From assembly GCA_022846095.1 (NCBI GenBank), contig AP025583.1:3931279-3995278 (forward strand): a stretch of 64,000 bases of DNA, read 5' to 3'. Shown here piece by piece: positions 33,378 through 41,655 of the stretch. The stretch comes from Oscillospiraceae bacterium. GTDB taxonomy: Bacteria > Bacillota > Clostridia > Oscillospirales > Oscillospiraceae. Position numbers and translations under genes: made by a program. Position 1 is the first letter of the stretch. The number at the start of each line of letters is the position of its first letter. The notes under the pieces were generated by a model. The model was not told the DNA's origin. It saw only the letters and a program-made list of their open reading frames with translations, and searched no databases.

Positions 33378-34472
33378 ATGGTACACCCGATTGACTTCTT
33401 CCGCCGTGAGCACGCGCGCAACGCCGCGCATTTCTCCGCCCTGCACGCCGCGGTGGCCAGGGACAACCTGCTCTCCCTGCGCCGCGCCGCGGCCGCCTTC
33501 GCCGTGTTCCTGTGCGTCTACGGCCTGTGGGCCGCCTTTTCCTTCCACAACAGGCTGCTCAACCTCTTTTACCTGCTCTTTCTGGCCAGCAACACGGCCC
33601 TTGTACTCTTCTCCCGGCGCTGCGGAAGGCATGGCGCCCCGGCGCTGCGCCCGGTGCAGCGCGCGTGCATGGTCTTCGTCGTCCAGGTGCTGGCCTTCAC
33701 CATCTGCGTGAGCATCTTCCCCTTCCCGGAGCGGCCCTCCATCTTCTACCCCCTGGGCTACATGCTGGTCACCGTGCTCTTCCAGTTCCCCACCTGGCAG
33801 ATCGCCGGGGCCCTCACCGGCATGACGGCGCTCTTCGTGGCGCTGGCCGCGGCGGTCAAGCCCCCCGGGGCCCTGGCCTACGACCTGGCCGGGGCGGTGA
33901 CCTCCTGGCTGCTGGGCTTCTTTTTCCTGTATATCGTCACCGACCTGCGCCTGCGGGACGGGGAGGCCCGGCTGGCGCTGGACCGGCTGAGCCGGACCGA
34001 CCCCCTCACCGGCCTTGCCAACCGGCGGGAGATGGAGGAGGCCTTTGAGCGCGCCTACCGCCGCTGCCGGGACGAGGGCCTGCCCGTGGCGGCCCTGATG
34101 CTGGACGTGGACGGCTTTAAGGCCTACAACGACCGCTACGGGCACCCCGCCGGGGACGCCTGCCTGTCCGCCCTGGGGCGGGCGCTGGCGGACTTCGCCG
34201 CGGAGACGGGGGCCTATCCCGCCCGGTACGGCGGCGAGGAATTCGCCCTGCTGCTGCCCGGCTGCGGCGAGGCGCGGGCCATGGAGCACGCGGCGGCGCT
34301 GCTGGAGCGTATGCGCATTACCGGGCCGGGCGGCGCGCCCGTCACCGTCAGCCTGGGGGCGGCCGCCGAGGTGCCCCCGCCCGGCGGCTCGGCCGTCCGT
34401 CTGCTGGAGCGGGCCGACGCGGCCCTCTACCGCGCCAAGGCCGCGGGCCGGAACCGGGCCGAGCTGGGTTAG
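33378..34472 (+). CDS. Membrane diguanylate cyclase (GGDEF, 364 aa)
   Basis: Residues ~38-195 contain about six hydrophobic helices; after a short coiled segment comes a GGDEF domain: DPLTGLANRREME, LDVDGFKAYND, YGHPAGD, and the active-site loop RYGGEEFALLLPG. The GGEEF variant is catalytically competent, so the protein should make c-di-GMP from two GTP. No I-site RxxD is obvious four residues before GGEEF. The sensor part resembles no domain I can name. AAGGGGGC lies before the ATG. Confidence 0.92.
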   Translation: MVHPIDFFRREHARNAAHFSALHAAVARDNLLSLRRAAAAFAVFLCVYGLWAAFSFHNRLLNLFYLLFLASNTALVLFSRRCGRHGAPALRPVQRACMVFVVQVLAFTICVSIFPFPERPSIFYPLGYMLVTVLFQFPTWQIAGALTGMTALFVALAAAVKPPGALAYDLAGAVTSWLLGFFFLYIVTDLRLRDGEARLALDRLSRTDPLTGLANRREMEEAFERAYRRCRDEGLPVAALMLDVDGFKAYNDRYGHPAGDACLSALGRALADFAAETGAYPARYGGEEFALLLPGCGEARAMEHAAALLERMRITGPGGAPVTVSLGAAAEVPPPGGSAVRLLERADAALYRAKAAGRNRAELG

Positions 34473-34540
34473 GCGCGCAGGGCCTCCAGCCCCAGGCGCG
34501 CGCTCAGGCGGAAGCCCCCGGTAAAGCCCTCCAGCCGCTC

Positions 34541-34609
34541 CAGATTGAAAAGCTGATTCTCCTGGCGGACTTCTTCGACGTATCCCTGGACTACCTGATG
34601 GGGCGCACA
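34541..34609 (+). pseudogene. Remnant of an XRE-family regulator C-terminus
   Basis: One frame reads QIEKLILLADFFDVSLDYLMGRT, the standard end of Cro/C1-type HTH domains in Clostridia, but no HTH precedes it and the frame runs into a dispersed repeat. It is a fragment. The 310-base gap between the diguanylate cyclase and the next gene holds only this, ~70 bases of unassigned sequence before it, the dispersed repeat at 34648-34707 and ~75 bases of leader. Confidence 0.6.
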
Positions 34610-34647
34610 CTGGGGCGGAGGGGTCCCCCTCCGCGCTCTTGTCACGC

Positions 34648-34707
34648 GGCGGGGGCAAGCCCCCGCCCTACGTCATTACGGGGGCCGCAGGCCCGCGGCA
34701 ATCCGTC
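34648..34707 (+). repeat. Dispersed intergenic repeat, copy A
   Basis: GGCGGGGGCAAGCCCCCGCC hairpin followed by CTACGTCATT..G and a GGGCCGCAGG..GGCAATCCGT segment; the same 60-base unit with few changes is at 55488-55547, and a degenerate relative near 48616-48655. Confidence 0.8.
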
Positions 34708-34782
34708 CCCTGTTCAAACCCGCTGACTTGTGATATACTAAGACATTCTTCCGGCGATCTCCCATGTGAAAGGACGCTTGCC

Positions 34783-35619
34783 ATGCGTAAAGAAATTGTA
34801 CTCCCGTCCATCGCCGCCGCGGGCGGCCTGTGCGGGTTTTTCCTCCGGCGCTGGGATCTGGCCACCGCCTTCGAGCCCGGGGCGGGGCAGGCCCGCCTGC
34901 TGATCCCCGGCGCCCCCTCCACGGCGGCGCTGCTGGCCTTTTCCGCCGCCATGGTGCTGGTGCTGGCCCTGTTCTGCCGCGGCAAGCACCGGGAGTTCGC
35001 CGGCGGGTACGACGAGGCCTTCGCCGCCAAGGGCTCCACGCCCTATATCACCGCCGCCACCCTCTCCGCCTTCCTGCTGCTGGCGGCGGCCCTGTGCGCC
35101 GGGTGGGCCTTCGTCTCCGGCCAGAACCGGGTGATGACGCGAATGCTGCTGGCGGTGATGTGCGCGGCCTCCTTCTTCTGCGTGCTCTCCACCGCCAAAA
35201 ACAACTACCGGGCCGAGGGGCGCGGCAAGTACAGCTTCACCCTGCTCATGCCCGCCTACACCTGCTGCGTGTGGCTCATCGCGGCCTACCAGTCCCGCGC
35301 CGCCGACCCGGTGATCCTGGACTACCTGTACGAGCTGCTGGCCATCATCGCCGCCCTGCTGGGCCTCTACTTCACCGCGGGGTTCTCCTTCGAGCGCTCC
35401 AAGGTGTTCCGCGCCAGCTTCTTCTCCCTGCTGGCGGTCTATTTCTCTTTTGTCACCCTGGCCGACGGGCACGATCTGGCCACCCTGCTGCTCTACGCCT
35501 TTGTCATCGTATACCTGCTCTCCTCCACGGCGGTGCTGCTGTACAACTGCGCCCAGCCCGGGGAGCCGCAGCAAAACGCAGACTTTCATACGGAGGTAAA
35601 ACCCGATGAACAACAATAA
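34783..35619 (+). CDS. Multi-pass membrane protein overlapping metG (278 aa)
   Basis: ATG 34783 follows AAAGGACG. Seven or eight hydrophobic helices (e.g. AALLAFSAAMVLVLALFC, LIAAYQSRA..VILDYLYELLAIIAALLGLYF) with short loops and a hydrophilic tail. No family recognised, though membrane proteins of this topology recur in Oscillospiraceae. The last 14 bases overlap the start of metG, so translation of the synthetase may depend in part on this gene. Confidence 0.7.
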   Translation: MRKEIVLPSIAAAGGLCGFFLRRWDLATAFEPGAGQARLLIPGAPSTAALLAFSAAMVLVLALFCRGKHREFAGGYDEAFAAKGSTPYITAATLSAFLLLAAALCAGWAFVSGQNRVMTRMLLAVMCAASFFCVLSTAKNNYRAEGRGKYSFTLLMPAYTCCVWLIAAYQSRAADPVILDYLYELLAIIAALLGLYFTAGFSFERSKVFRASFFSLLAVYFSFVTLADGHDLATLLLYAFVIVYLLSSTAVLLYNCAQPGEPQQNADFHTEVKPDEQQ

Positions 35620-37561
35620 ATTTTATATCACCACCCCCATCTACTACCCCTCGGACAAGCTCCACATCGGCCACACCTACTGCACCGTGGCCGCCGACAC
35701 CATGGCCCGCTACAAGCGTTTGCAGGGTTTCGACGTGATGTTCCTCACCGGCACCGACGAGCACGGCCAGAAGATTGAGGACAAGGCCCGCGAGGCCGGC
35801 GTGACCCCCAAGCAGTTCGTGGACAACATCGTGGAGGGCAAGGGCGGCATCCTGGACCTGTGGAAGCTGATGAACATCTCCAACGACCGCTTTATCCGCA
35901 CCACCGACGGCTACCACGAGCAGTCCGTGCAGAAGATTTTCAAGCGCCTGTACGAGCAGGGTGACATCTACAAGGGCAAGTACGTGGGCAAGTACTGCAA
36001 GCCCTGCGAGAGCTTTTGGACCGAGACCCAGCTGGTGGACGGCAAGTGCCCCGACTGCGGGCGCGAGGTGGTGGACGCGGAGGAGGAGGCATACTTCTTC
36101 CGCCTGTCCAAATACGCCTCTCGCATCCAGGAGCTGCTGGAGAACACCGACTTTTTACAGCCCCGCAGCCGCGTCAACGAGATGGTCAACAACTTCATCA
36201 AGCCCGGCCTGGAGGACCTGTGCGTCTCCCGCACCTCCTTCTCCTGGGGCGTGCCGGTGGACTTCGACCCCGGCCACGTGGTCTACGTGTGGATCGACGC
36301 GCTGAGCAACTATATCAACGCCCTGGGCTACGAGAACGGCAAGTACGGCGATTTTGACAAGTTCTGGCCCGCCGACGTGCACTTTGTGGGCAAGGAGATC
36401 GTCCGCTTCCACTCCATCATCTGGCCCGCCATCCTCATGGCCCTGGATCTGCCCCTGCCCAAGAAGGTGTACGGCCACGGCTGGCTCCTGCTGGGCGGCG
36501 GCAAGATGAGCAAGTCCAAGGGCAACGTGGTGGACCCCATGGTGCTGGCCCCCCGCTACGGCGTGGACGCGCTGCGCTACTTCCTGCTGCGGGAGTTCCC
36601 CTTCGGCTCGGACGGCAACTTCTCCAACGAGGCCCTCATCACCCGCATCAACACCGACCTGGCCAACGACCTGGGCAACCTGGTCTCCCGCACCGTGACC
36701 ATGGCGGGCAAGTATTTCGGCGGGCGCCTGCCGGAGGAGCAGACCGCCGACCCCATGGACGACGAGCTCACCGCCCTGTGCGGCGGCCTGCGGCGCAAGT
36801 ACGAGGGCGAGATGGAGCAGTACGCCTTCCAGAACGCCCTGGTGGACGTGTTCCAGGTCATCTCCCGGGCCAACAAGTATATCGACGAGACCAAGCCCTG
36901 GGTGCTGGGCAAGGACGAGGCGTGCAAACCCCGGCTGGCCCGGGTGCTCTACAACCTGCTGGAGTGCGTGCGCATCTGCGCCGTGCTGCTGACCCCCTTC
37001 ATGCCCGTGACCTGTGAGAAGATTTTTGCCCAGATCGGCGCGGACGAAACGCTGCGCACCTGGGAGAGCGCCGGGACCTTCGGCCTGCTGCCCGCCGCCG
37101 CCCGGGTGGAGCGGGGCGAGAACCTCTTCCCCCGCATCGACATGGCCAAGGAGCTGGCCGAGCTGGAGCAGGCCGCCGCGCCCGCGCCCGCCGAACCCGC
37201 CCCCGCCGAACCCAAGGAGCCCGACTATATCACCATCGACGACTTCGCCAAGGTGAAGTTCGTCACCGCCAAGGTGCTCGCCTGCGAGGCGGTGCCCAAG
37301 TCCAAGAAGCTGCTGCGCTTCTCCCTGGACTGCGGCGAGGGGGAGCCCCGGCAGATCCTCTCCGGCATCCACGAGTACTACGAGCCGGAGGCGCTGGTGG
37401 GCAAGACCGTGGTGGCCTGCACCAACCTGAAGCCCCGGAAGATGATGGGCATCGAGTCCAACGGTATGCTCATCTCCGCCGTGAAGGAAGTGGACGGCGC
37501 GGAGCAGCTCCACCTGCTGATGCTGGACGACAAGGTACCCGCCGGATTTGAACTCAGCTGA
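35606..37561 (+). CDS. metG: Methionyl-tRNA synthetase with C-terminal tRNA-binding domain
   Basis: 651 residues. HIGH motif at H20-H23 (KLHIGHTYC), zinc knuckle CKPCESFW..GKCPDCG around residues 132-152, KMSKS near residue 300, and from ~540 the OB-fold Trbp111/EMAP-like domain (IDDFAKVKFVTAKVLACE) joined through an Ala-Pro-rich linker (PAPAEPAPAEP). It charges tRNA-Met in the cytoplasm. GGAGG lies eight bases before the ATG, inside the preceding gene. Terminator at 37571-37606. Confidence 0.97.
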   Translation: MNNNKFYITTPIYYPSDKLHIGHTYCTVAADTMARYKRLQGFDVMFLTGTDEHGQKIEDKAREAGVTPKQFVDNIVEGKGGILDLWKLMNISNDRFIRTTDGYHEQSVQKIFKRLYEQGDIYKGKYVGKYCKPCESFWTETQLVDGKCPDCGREVVDAEEEAYFFRLSKYASRIQELLENTDFLQPRSRVNEMVNNFIKPGLEDLCVSRTSFSWGVPVDFDPGHVVYVWIDALSNYINALGYENGKYGDFDKFWPADVHFVGKEIVRFHSIIWPAILMALDLPLPKKVYGHGWLLLGGGKMSKSKGNVVDPMVLAPRYGVDALRYFLLREFPFGSDGNFSNEALITRINTDLANDLGNLVSRTVTMAGKYFGGRLPEEQTADPMDDELTALCGGLRRKYEGEMEQYAFQNALVDVFQVISRANKYIDETKPWVLGKDEACKPRLARVLYNLLECVRICAVLLTPFMPVTCEKIFAQIGADETLRTWESAGTFGLLPAAARVERGENLFPRIDMAKELAELEQAAAPAPAEPAPAEPKEPDYITIDDFAKVKFVTAKVLACEAVPKSKKLLRFSLDCGEGEPRQILSGIHEYYEPEALVGKTVVACTNLKPRKMMGIESNGMLISAVKEVDGAEQLHLLMLDDKVPAGFELS

Positions 37562-37570
37562 TGAAAAAAG

Positions 37571-37606
37571 GCGCCCGCCCATGTTGAACATGGGCGGGCG
37601 CTTTTT
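37571..37606. terminator. Bidirectional terminator after metG
   Basis: GCGCCCGCCCATGT-TGA-ACATGGGCGGGCGC with A run before and TTTTT after; serves metG and the convergent TDT gene. Confidence 0.92.
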
Positions 37607-37628
37607 CCATTTCATTCGGCGCGGGTCT

Positions 37629-38564
37629 TTACACCGCGGCCTTGCTGAGGGCGAAGAGCGCCATCAGGTAGCGGACCAGGGTGTAAATAACCAGGACGGC
37701 CGCAAGGATGGTCTCCACCAGGACGACGGGGGACAGCCAGGCGGCGCCCATCCCCAGCTTGGTCAGGCAGGCCATGGCCTGCTTGGTGGCGATGGCGGTA
37801 ATGACCATGGGGAAGGTAAAGGCCGAGTAGCTGGGGTAGAAGGGCAGCCTCAGCAGCCCTGGCAGCCTGCACAGCACGACGAGGTAGATGGCGGAGGCCG
37901 CCGCCAGCAGGCCGATGACCATGGCCGCGCTCTTGGGGGTGACCGACTGGATGTAGCCGGCCAGGCACAGGCTCACCGGGGCCGCGTAGATGCAGAACAG
38001 GGGCTTGGGCGGGTCCGCCTTCACCGGCAGCTTTACGTAGCGGACGGTGATCAGCACCAGCAGGGCGATCAGGCAGACAAAGCCGAACCAGAACGCCCAG
38101 GTGCCCACGGTGGCCGTCAGCTCAAAGGCGGGCGCCGTCAGGCTTGCCACCACAATGCCCACGTAGACGATATAGTAGCTGGCGAAGATCTTGGAGAGAT
38201 CCCGCTTGGCCAGGTGCTTCACGGTGAACCAGACGATGAGCGCCACGTGCAGCGCGAGGCCCGCAAACCACAGCACCTGCGCGGCCGCCGCGCCCACAAA
38301 GGGCTTGGCATAGACCGCCAGCAGCATGGTCGTCATGGAGAAGGTGCCCGATACGCTGGCCACCACGGGGTCCTGCATGGCCGCGCACACGCCGCTCCAG
38401 CAGAAGATGACCTTTAAAACCAGGCAGATCCACAGCACCGCGGCCAGCGCGCCGAACAGCAGTCGGACCCCCTCGCTGTAGCTCTGCAGCAGGTTGCCCA
38501 GGGCCGCCAGGCCCAGCATCACGCCCGCGATGGGGATGGGGAGTTTTTTTAAAAGGGGTTTCAT
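37629..38564 (-). CDS. TDT family (TehA/SLAC1-like) membrane transporter (311 aa)
   Basis: Ten hydrophobic helices; begins LLKKLPIPIAGVMLGLAALGNLL, the typical TDT opening, with CSGVCAAMQDPVVASVSGTFSM and FPSYSAFTFPMVITAIATKQAM-like segments found in TehA/MAE1/SLAC1 relatives. These act as anion channels or dicarboxylate exporters; which anion is moved here is unknown. Start at 38564, with GGGAGGG 12 bases upstream. Confidence 0.85.
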   Translation of the reverse strand: MKPLLKKLPIPIAGVMLGLAALGNLLQSYSEGVRLLFGALAAVLWICLVLKVIFCWSGVCAAMQDPVVASVSGTFSMTTMLLAVYAKPFVGAAAAQVLWFAGLALHVALIVWFTVKHLAKRDLSKIFASYYIVYVGIVVASLTAPAFELTATVGTWAFWFGFVCLIALLVLITVRYVKLPVKADPPKPLFCIYAAPVSLCLAGYIQSVTPKSAAMVIGLLAAASAIYLVVLCRLPGLLRLPFYPSYSAFTFPMVITAIATKQAMACLTKLGMGAAWLSPVVLVETILAAVLVIYTLVRYLMALFALSKAAV

Positions 38565-38583
38565 ATTCCTCGTCCCTCCCGGT

Positions 38584-39078
38584 TTATTCGCCGTCCGTGT
38601 TCTTGATGCCCAGCTCACGGCAGACGATTTCGCCCACCTTCCAGGCGCAAAGGCCGGTATAGCGGATGCACTGCTCCTTGTGCTCCCCCTTGCCCATGTC
38701 AAATTCACGGGTGAGGACGCGGCAGCAGATGGCGTTTTTCCCGTTCGCCTCCTTGAACCAGTCGTGGAGCTCGTGGGTCAGCGCCATACACCGGTTGACC
38801 TTGGGGTCCTGGGGGCCGGCCTGCTCCGTGCGGCCGAAGAACATGCCCAGCGCCAGCACGCCGCCGTTGAGCGCGCCGCAGGCGCACCCGGAGCGGCCCA
38901 CGCCCACCGCCATGCCGGAGGACATGGCGATCACTTCCTCCGGAACGTCCAAATCAAAGTTGGAGCGCACCGCCGCCATCAGAGCCTCACAGCAGAAATA
39001 ACCGTTGCGGAAGTTGTCCTCCGCGTCCTTCTGCAGCTTCTTCAAACTGACCTGCTCTGCCCGAATCTTCATTTCCAT
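38584..39078 (-). CDS. C_GCAxxG_C_C family protein (164 aa)
   Basis: Cysteine-rich soluble protein with the defining GCACGALNGG motif (residues ~64-73), earlier FCCEA (C29,C30) and later NRCM, ICCR and EQC..C cysteines. The family is typical of anaerobes and is believed to bind a metal or Fe-S centre; function unproven. It precedes the TDT transporter on the same strand with a 19-base gap, so the two are probably one operon. Confidence 0.9.
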   Translation of the reverse strand: MEMKIRAEQVSLKKLQKDAEDNFRNGYFCCEALMAAVRSNFDLDVPEEVIAMSSGMAVGVGRSGCACGALNGGVLALGMFFGRTEQAGPQDPKVNRCMALTHELHDWFKEANGKNAICCRVLTREFDMGKGEHKEQCIRYTGLCAWKVGEIVCRELGIKNTDGE

Positions 39079-39129
39079 CTTCCTTTCTTGTCTAAAAAGA
39101 GATGCTGTTTATGATTTAAACACACCTTT

Positions 39130-39265
39130 TTGACAAAGTCCAATTGGAAGTTATAATGAAGCCGTGACATAATATAGTAATCTGACGCTATGCCGCGGTT
39201 ACGGCGCAGAGCACACGGCCGGGGCCGGACGGCGCTGGGTTACGCCCCGTCCTTTTTTGTCCTGC
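39130..39265 (+). ncRNA. Candidate small RNA with own promoter and terminator
   Basis: TTGACA (39130-39135), 16-bp spacer, TATAAT (39152-39157) point rightwards, away from the C_GCAxxG gene, into ~80 bases with no supported plus-strand gene, followed by a GGACGG...CCGTCC stem (39226-39256) and TTTTTT. Transcript would run ~39164 to ~39262 and its 3' part is antisense to the end of the fluoride exporter gene. A 30-codon Arg-rich frame inside it looks spurious. Confidence 0.45.
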
Positions 39266-40454
39266 GCCTCTGCCCCCCGTAGATGGAGCTGTCGCCGCTG
39301 AAGACATAGGCCAGGGCGCACACGGCGAAAAACCAGGGCAGGTATTGGTAGCCGAATACCTCCGCGCCGATAAAGACGGGGGCGAGCAGGGTGTTGGTGG
39401 CCGCGCCGAACACCGCCGCGTACCCCAGCGCGGCCAGCAGCAGGGCGGGCAGGCCCAGCAGGGGGGCCAGGGCCGCCCCCAGGCAGGCCCCGATGGCGAA
39501 GAGGGGGGTCACCTCGCCCCCCTGGTAGCCCGCCGCCAGGGTGAGCACCGTCAGCAGGAACTTGGCCGCCCAGTCCCACCACAGGATCTCCCCGCCGGAG
39601 GTGGCCAGGGCGATCAGGTTGGTGCCCAGCCCGGCGTACCGCCCCCCGCACAGCAGGAGCAGCAGGGCCGCCGCCGCACCGCCGAGGGCGATGCGCGCCA
39701 CGGAATTGGGCAGCAGGGCCGCCAGCCTGCCCTTGGCCCAGGCCAGCAGCCGGGCGAAGAGGCCCCCCGCCGCCCCGAAGGCGATCCCGGCCGCGGCCAG
39801 GGCGGCCACAACGGCGGGGGTGGCCGCCGCCTCCAGCCCCAGGGGGACGGTGAACTTCTCCAGCCCCAGCGCCCCCGAGACCTGGGCCGCCGCAAAGGCG
39901 GCCACCGCCGCGGGGAGCAGGGCGGCGTACTCCAGGGCCCCGGCGGTGAGCACCTCCAGGGCGAAGAAGGTGGCGGCCACCGGCGTGCGGAACAGTCCTC
40001 CGAAGCCCGCCGCCATGCCCGCGATGAGGAAGATGCGCCCGCCGTCCGCCAGGGGCAGCCTGCGGCCCACCCCGTGGCCCACGGCGGCCCCGATCTGCAC
40101 GGCCACCCCCTCCCGCCCGGCGCTGCCGCCGCACAGGTGGGTCAGCCAGGTGCCGCCGATGATCAGCGGGATCAGGCGCAGGGGGATCTCCTGCGCCGTG
40201 CCGTGGCCCGCGCCGAAGACCAGGCCCATGCCCCGCTCGCTGCCCCGGCCGAAACGCCGGTAGGCCAGCACGATGGCCACGCCTGCCAGGGGCAGGAAGC
40301 ACACCAGGGGAAACACGTGCCTGTCCCGCAGCGCGGACAGCCACAGCAGCCCCCGCCCGAACACCGCGTCCACGGCCCCCACCGCCGCGCCAATCGCCAC
40401 CGCCAGCAATGCCGGGAGCAGCACGCCCCGGCCCAGCCGCTTACAAATCTCCAT
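39240..40454 (-). CDS. clcF: CLC-F type fluoride/proton antiporter
   Basis: 404 residues, ~10-12 helices of the CLC fold. The first anion-binding motif reads GMGLVF, with Met in place of the GSGIP serine of chloride CLCs, and the second is GSAGREGVAVQIGA with the gating Glu; these substitutions mark the fluoride-selective CLC-F (EriC-F) branch. It expels fluoride in exchange for protons. The assignment is reinforced by a fluoride riboswitch in its leader (40484-40574). AAAAGGAGAGG precedes the ATG. Confidence 0.93.
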   Translation of the reverse strand: MEICKRLGRGVLLPALLAVAIGAAVGAVDAVFGRGLLWLSALRDRHVFPLVCFLPLAGVAIVLAYRRFGRGSERGMGLVFGAGHGTAQEIPLRLIPLIIGGTWLTHLCGGSAGREGVAVQIGAAVGHGVGRRLPLADGGRIFLIAGMAAGFGGLFRTPVAATFFALEVLTAGALEYAALLPAAVAAFAAAQVSGALGLEKFTVPLGLEAAATPAVVAALAAAGIAFGAAGGLFARLLAWAKGRLAALLPNSVARIALGGAAAALLLLLCGGRYAGLGTNLIALATSGGEILWWDWAAKFLLTVLTLAAGYQGGEVTPLFAIGACLGAALAPLLGLPALLLAALGYAAVFGAATNTLLAPVFIGAEVFGYQYLPWFFAVCALAYVFSGDSSIYGGQRRRTKKDGA

Positions 40455-40483
40455 CGCTGCCTCTCCTTTTCCCGAAACAGCCG

Positions 40484-40574
40484 AAAAAAGGGCCGATCAC
40501 CCCTGCATTTGATTGCAGAAGTCATCAGCCCTTGGGCGGTTTCGGCACTTGCCGCGGGAGAACCTCATTCCCGC
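40484..40574 (-). promoter_or_regulatory. Fluoride riboswitch (crcB motif) with terminator
   Basis: On the minus strand the aptamer (40574-40515) has stem GCGGGA/TCCCGC closing an ATGAGG loop, a second GGC..GCC stem, AAACCGCCC, and the hallmark GGGCTGATGACTTCTGC. The expression platform re-pairs GGGCTGAT with ATCGGCCC around GCA..TGC and ends in TTTTTT (40489-40484). Fluoride binding should prevent this terminator and allow clcF transcription. Confidence 0.93.
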
Positions 40575-40586
40575 TATTGTGATTTT

Positions 40587-40615
40587 ATTTTAGTCCTCCT
40601 CCACCGGGGTGTCAA
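40587..40615 (-). promoter_or_regulatory. Promoter of riboswitch-clcF, inside the preceding gene
   Basis: Minus strand TTGACA (40615-40610), 17-bp spacer, TAAAAT (40592-40587); the -10 covers the stop codon of the gene at 40590-41558. Confidence 0.8.
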
Positions 40616-41558
40616 GGCCCTGCGCGGCGGGCACCTGCTCGGGCAGAAGGGTCTGGGCCACCATCACGGCCTCCTGCACCTCGTGGGCGCCGGTGCGGCG
40701 GATGCCGCCCCAGGCGATCCACAGGCCCAGGGCCAGGAAGAGCAGGTCCGGGCCGATCTGCGCCGCGCCGTAGGACTGGAAGTAGGCCTCCACCACGTCA
40801 GTCAGACTGGGAACCATGTGGTAGTGCCCCACCACGTAGACGAAGTACATGCCCAGGCGCATGAGGAACATATCCAGCACGGAGAACACAATGGTGATGA
40901 AGAAGGCGGCCTTGTTCCGCTTGCCCTTGAAGAGCCGGTAGCCGTAGTTGGCGCCCAGGGGGATCAGGGCGTAGAGCACCGCCACCAGATAGCTGCCGAA
41001 GTCCCGCATGAGCACGGCGGGGATGGCGCCCACCAGGCCGCCCAGCAGCGCGCCCAGCATGCCCGTAAAATAATTGCCGTTGAGGCGGTTGTCCTCCACC
41101 CGCTGGGCGGTGAGCTGGGTCTGGTTCTCCACGCAGGCGCGGTGGACGTTCACGTAGCCCCCCGTATAGCCTGTGGCGTCGCACCCCGCCGCGCCGCACA
41201 GGGGGCACTTCTCCGCCGGGCGCAGCCCGGCCTCCTGCATCGCGGCCGCGGCCGCGGCCAGGCAGGCCCAGATCGACTGCTCCAGCTCGCCGTCCCGCTC
41301 CTGGACGTTGATGCAGAAGGTGCTGGTCTTGCTGTTCTGGGCCATGGGGGTGCAGTACTTGGGCACCTCACCCTTCAGCCGCTTGACGAAGGCCTTGTCC
41401 GCCTTGCCCTCCACCTTGAACTCCAGCCGTACCAACGCCCGCTTGGCTGGGGTGATCTGGGCGGAGTAGGGGTAGCCCTTGTACACGCCGAAGGCCCCGT
41501 TCCCCAGCACCCGGCAGCCCCGGGCGGCCATCATACTCTGAAATTCCGCTTGCGTCAT
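40590..41558 (-). CDS. Membrane protein with zinc-ribbon-like motif (322 aa)
   Basis: ATG 41558 follows AGGGAGG; an upstream start at 41669 would overlap the divergent tatD promoter. The N-terminal ~130 residues are soluble (MTQAEFQSMMAARGCRVLG..), then CPLCGAAGCDATGY (one CxxC and an extra Cys), then four hydrophobic helices (FTGMLGALLGGLVGAIPAVL, YLVAVLYALIPLG, AAFFITIVFSVLDMFLM, ..LLFLALGLWIAWGGI). No family recognised. The clcF promoter is embedded in its last codons. Confidence 0.65.
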   Translation of the reverse strand: MTQAEFQSMMAARGCRVLGNGAFGVYKGYPYSAQITPAKRALVRLEFKVEGKADKAFVKRLKGEVPKYCTPMAQNSKTSTFCINVQERDGELEQSIWACLAAAAAAMQEAGLRPAEKCPLCGAAGCDATGYTGGYVNVHRACVENQTQLTAQRVEDNRLNGNYFTGMLGALLGGLVGAIPAVLMRDFGSYLVAVLYALIPLGANYGYRLFKGKRNKAAFFITIVFSVLDMFLMRLGMYFVYVVGHYHMVPSLTDVVEAYFQSYGAAQIGPDLLFLALGLWIAWGGIRRTGAHEVQEAVMVAQTLLPEQVPAAQGLDTPVEED

Positions 41559-41571
41559 TGCGCTGCCTCCC

Positions 41572-41600
41572 TTGTTTCTCATGTGGAAATATTGTATCAT
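41572..41600 (+). promoter_or_regulatory. Promoter of tatD operon
   Basis: TTGTTT (41572-41577), 17-bp spacer, TATCAT (41595-41600). Confidence 0.55.
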
Positions 41601-41655
41601 ACTGTGTAGGTGGGAGACAATCCCGCTTTTTATCAATTTTGGAGGTCCGACCGCC

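Noticed and set aside
33303-34658. 451-codon minus-strand frame opposite the diguanylate cyclase
   Set aside because: The plus-strand frame has membrane helices and a full GGEEF domain; the opposite frame is Gly/Arg/Pro-rich with no motif.
39190-39282. 30-codon Arg-rich frame inside the candidate small RNA
   Set aside because: No ribosome site and it runs through the terminator stem and into the antisense of clcF.
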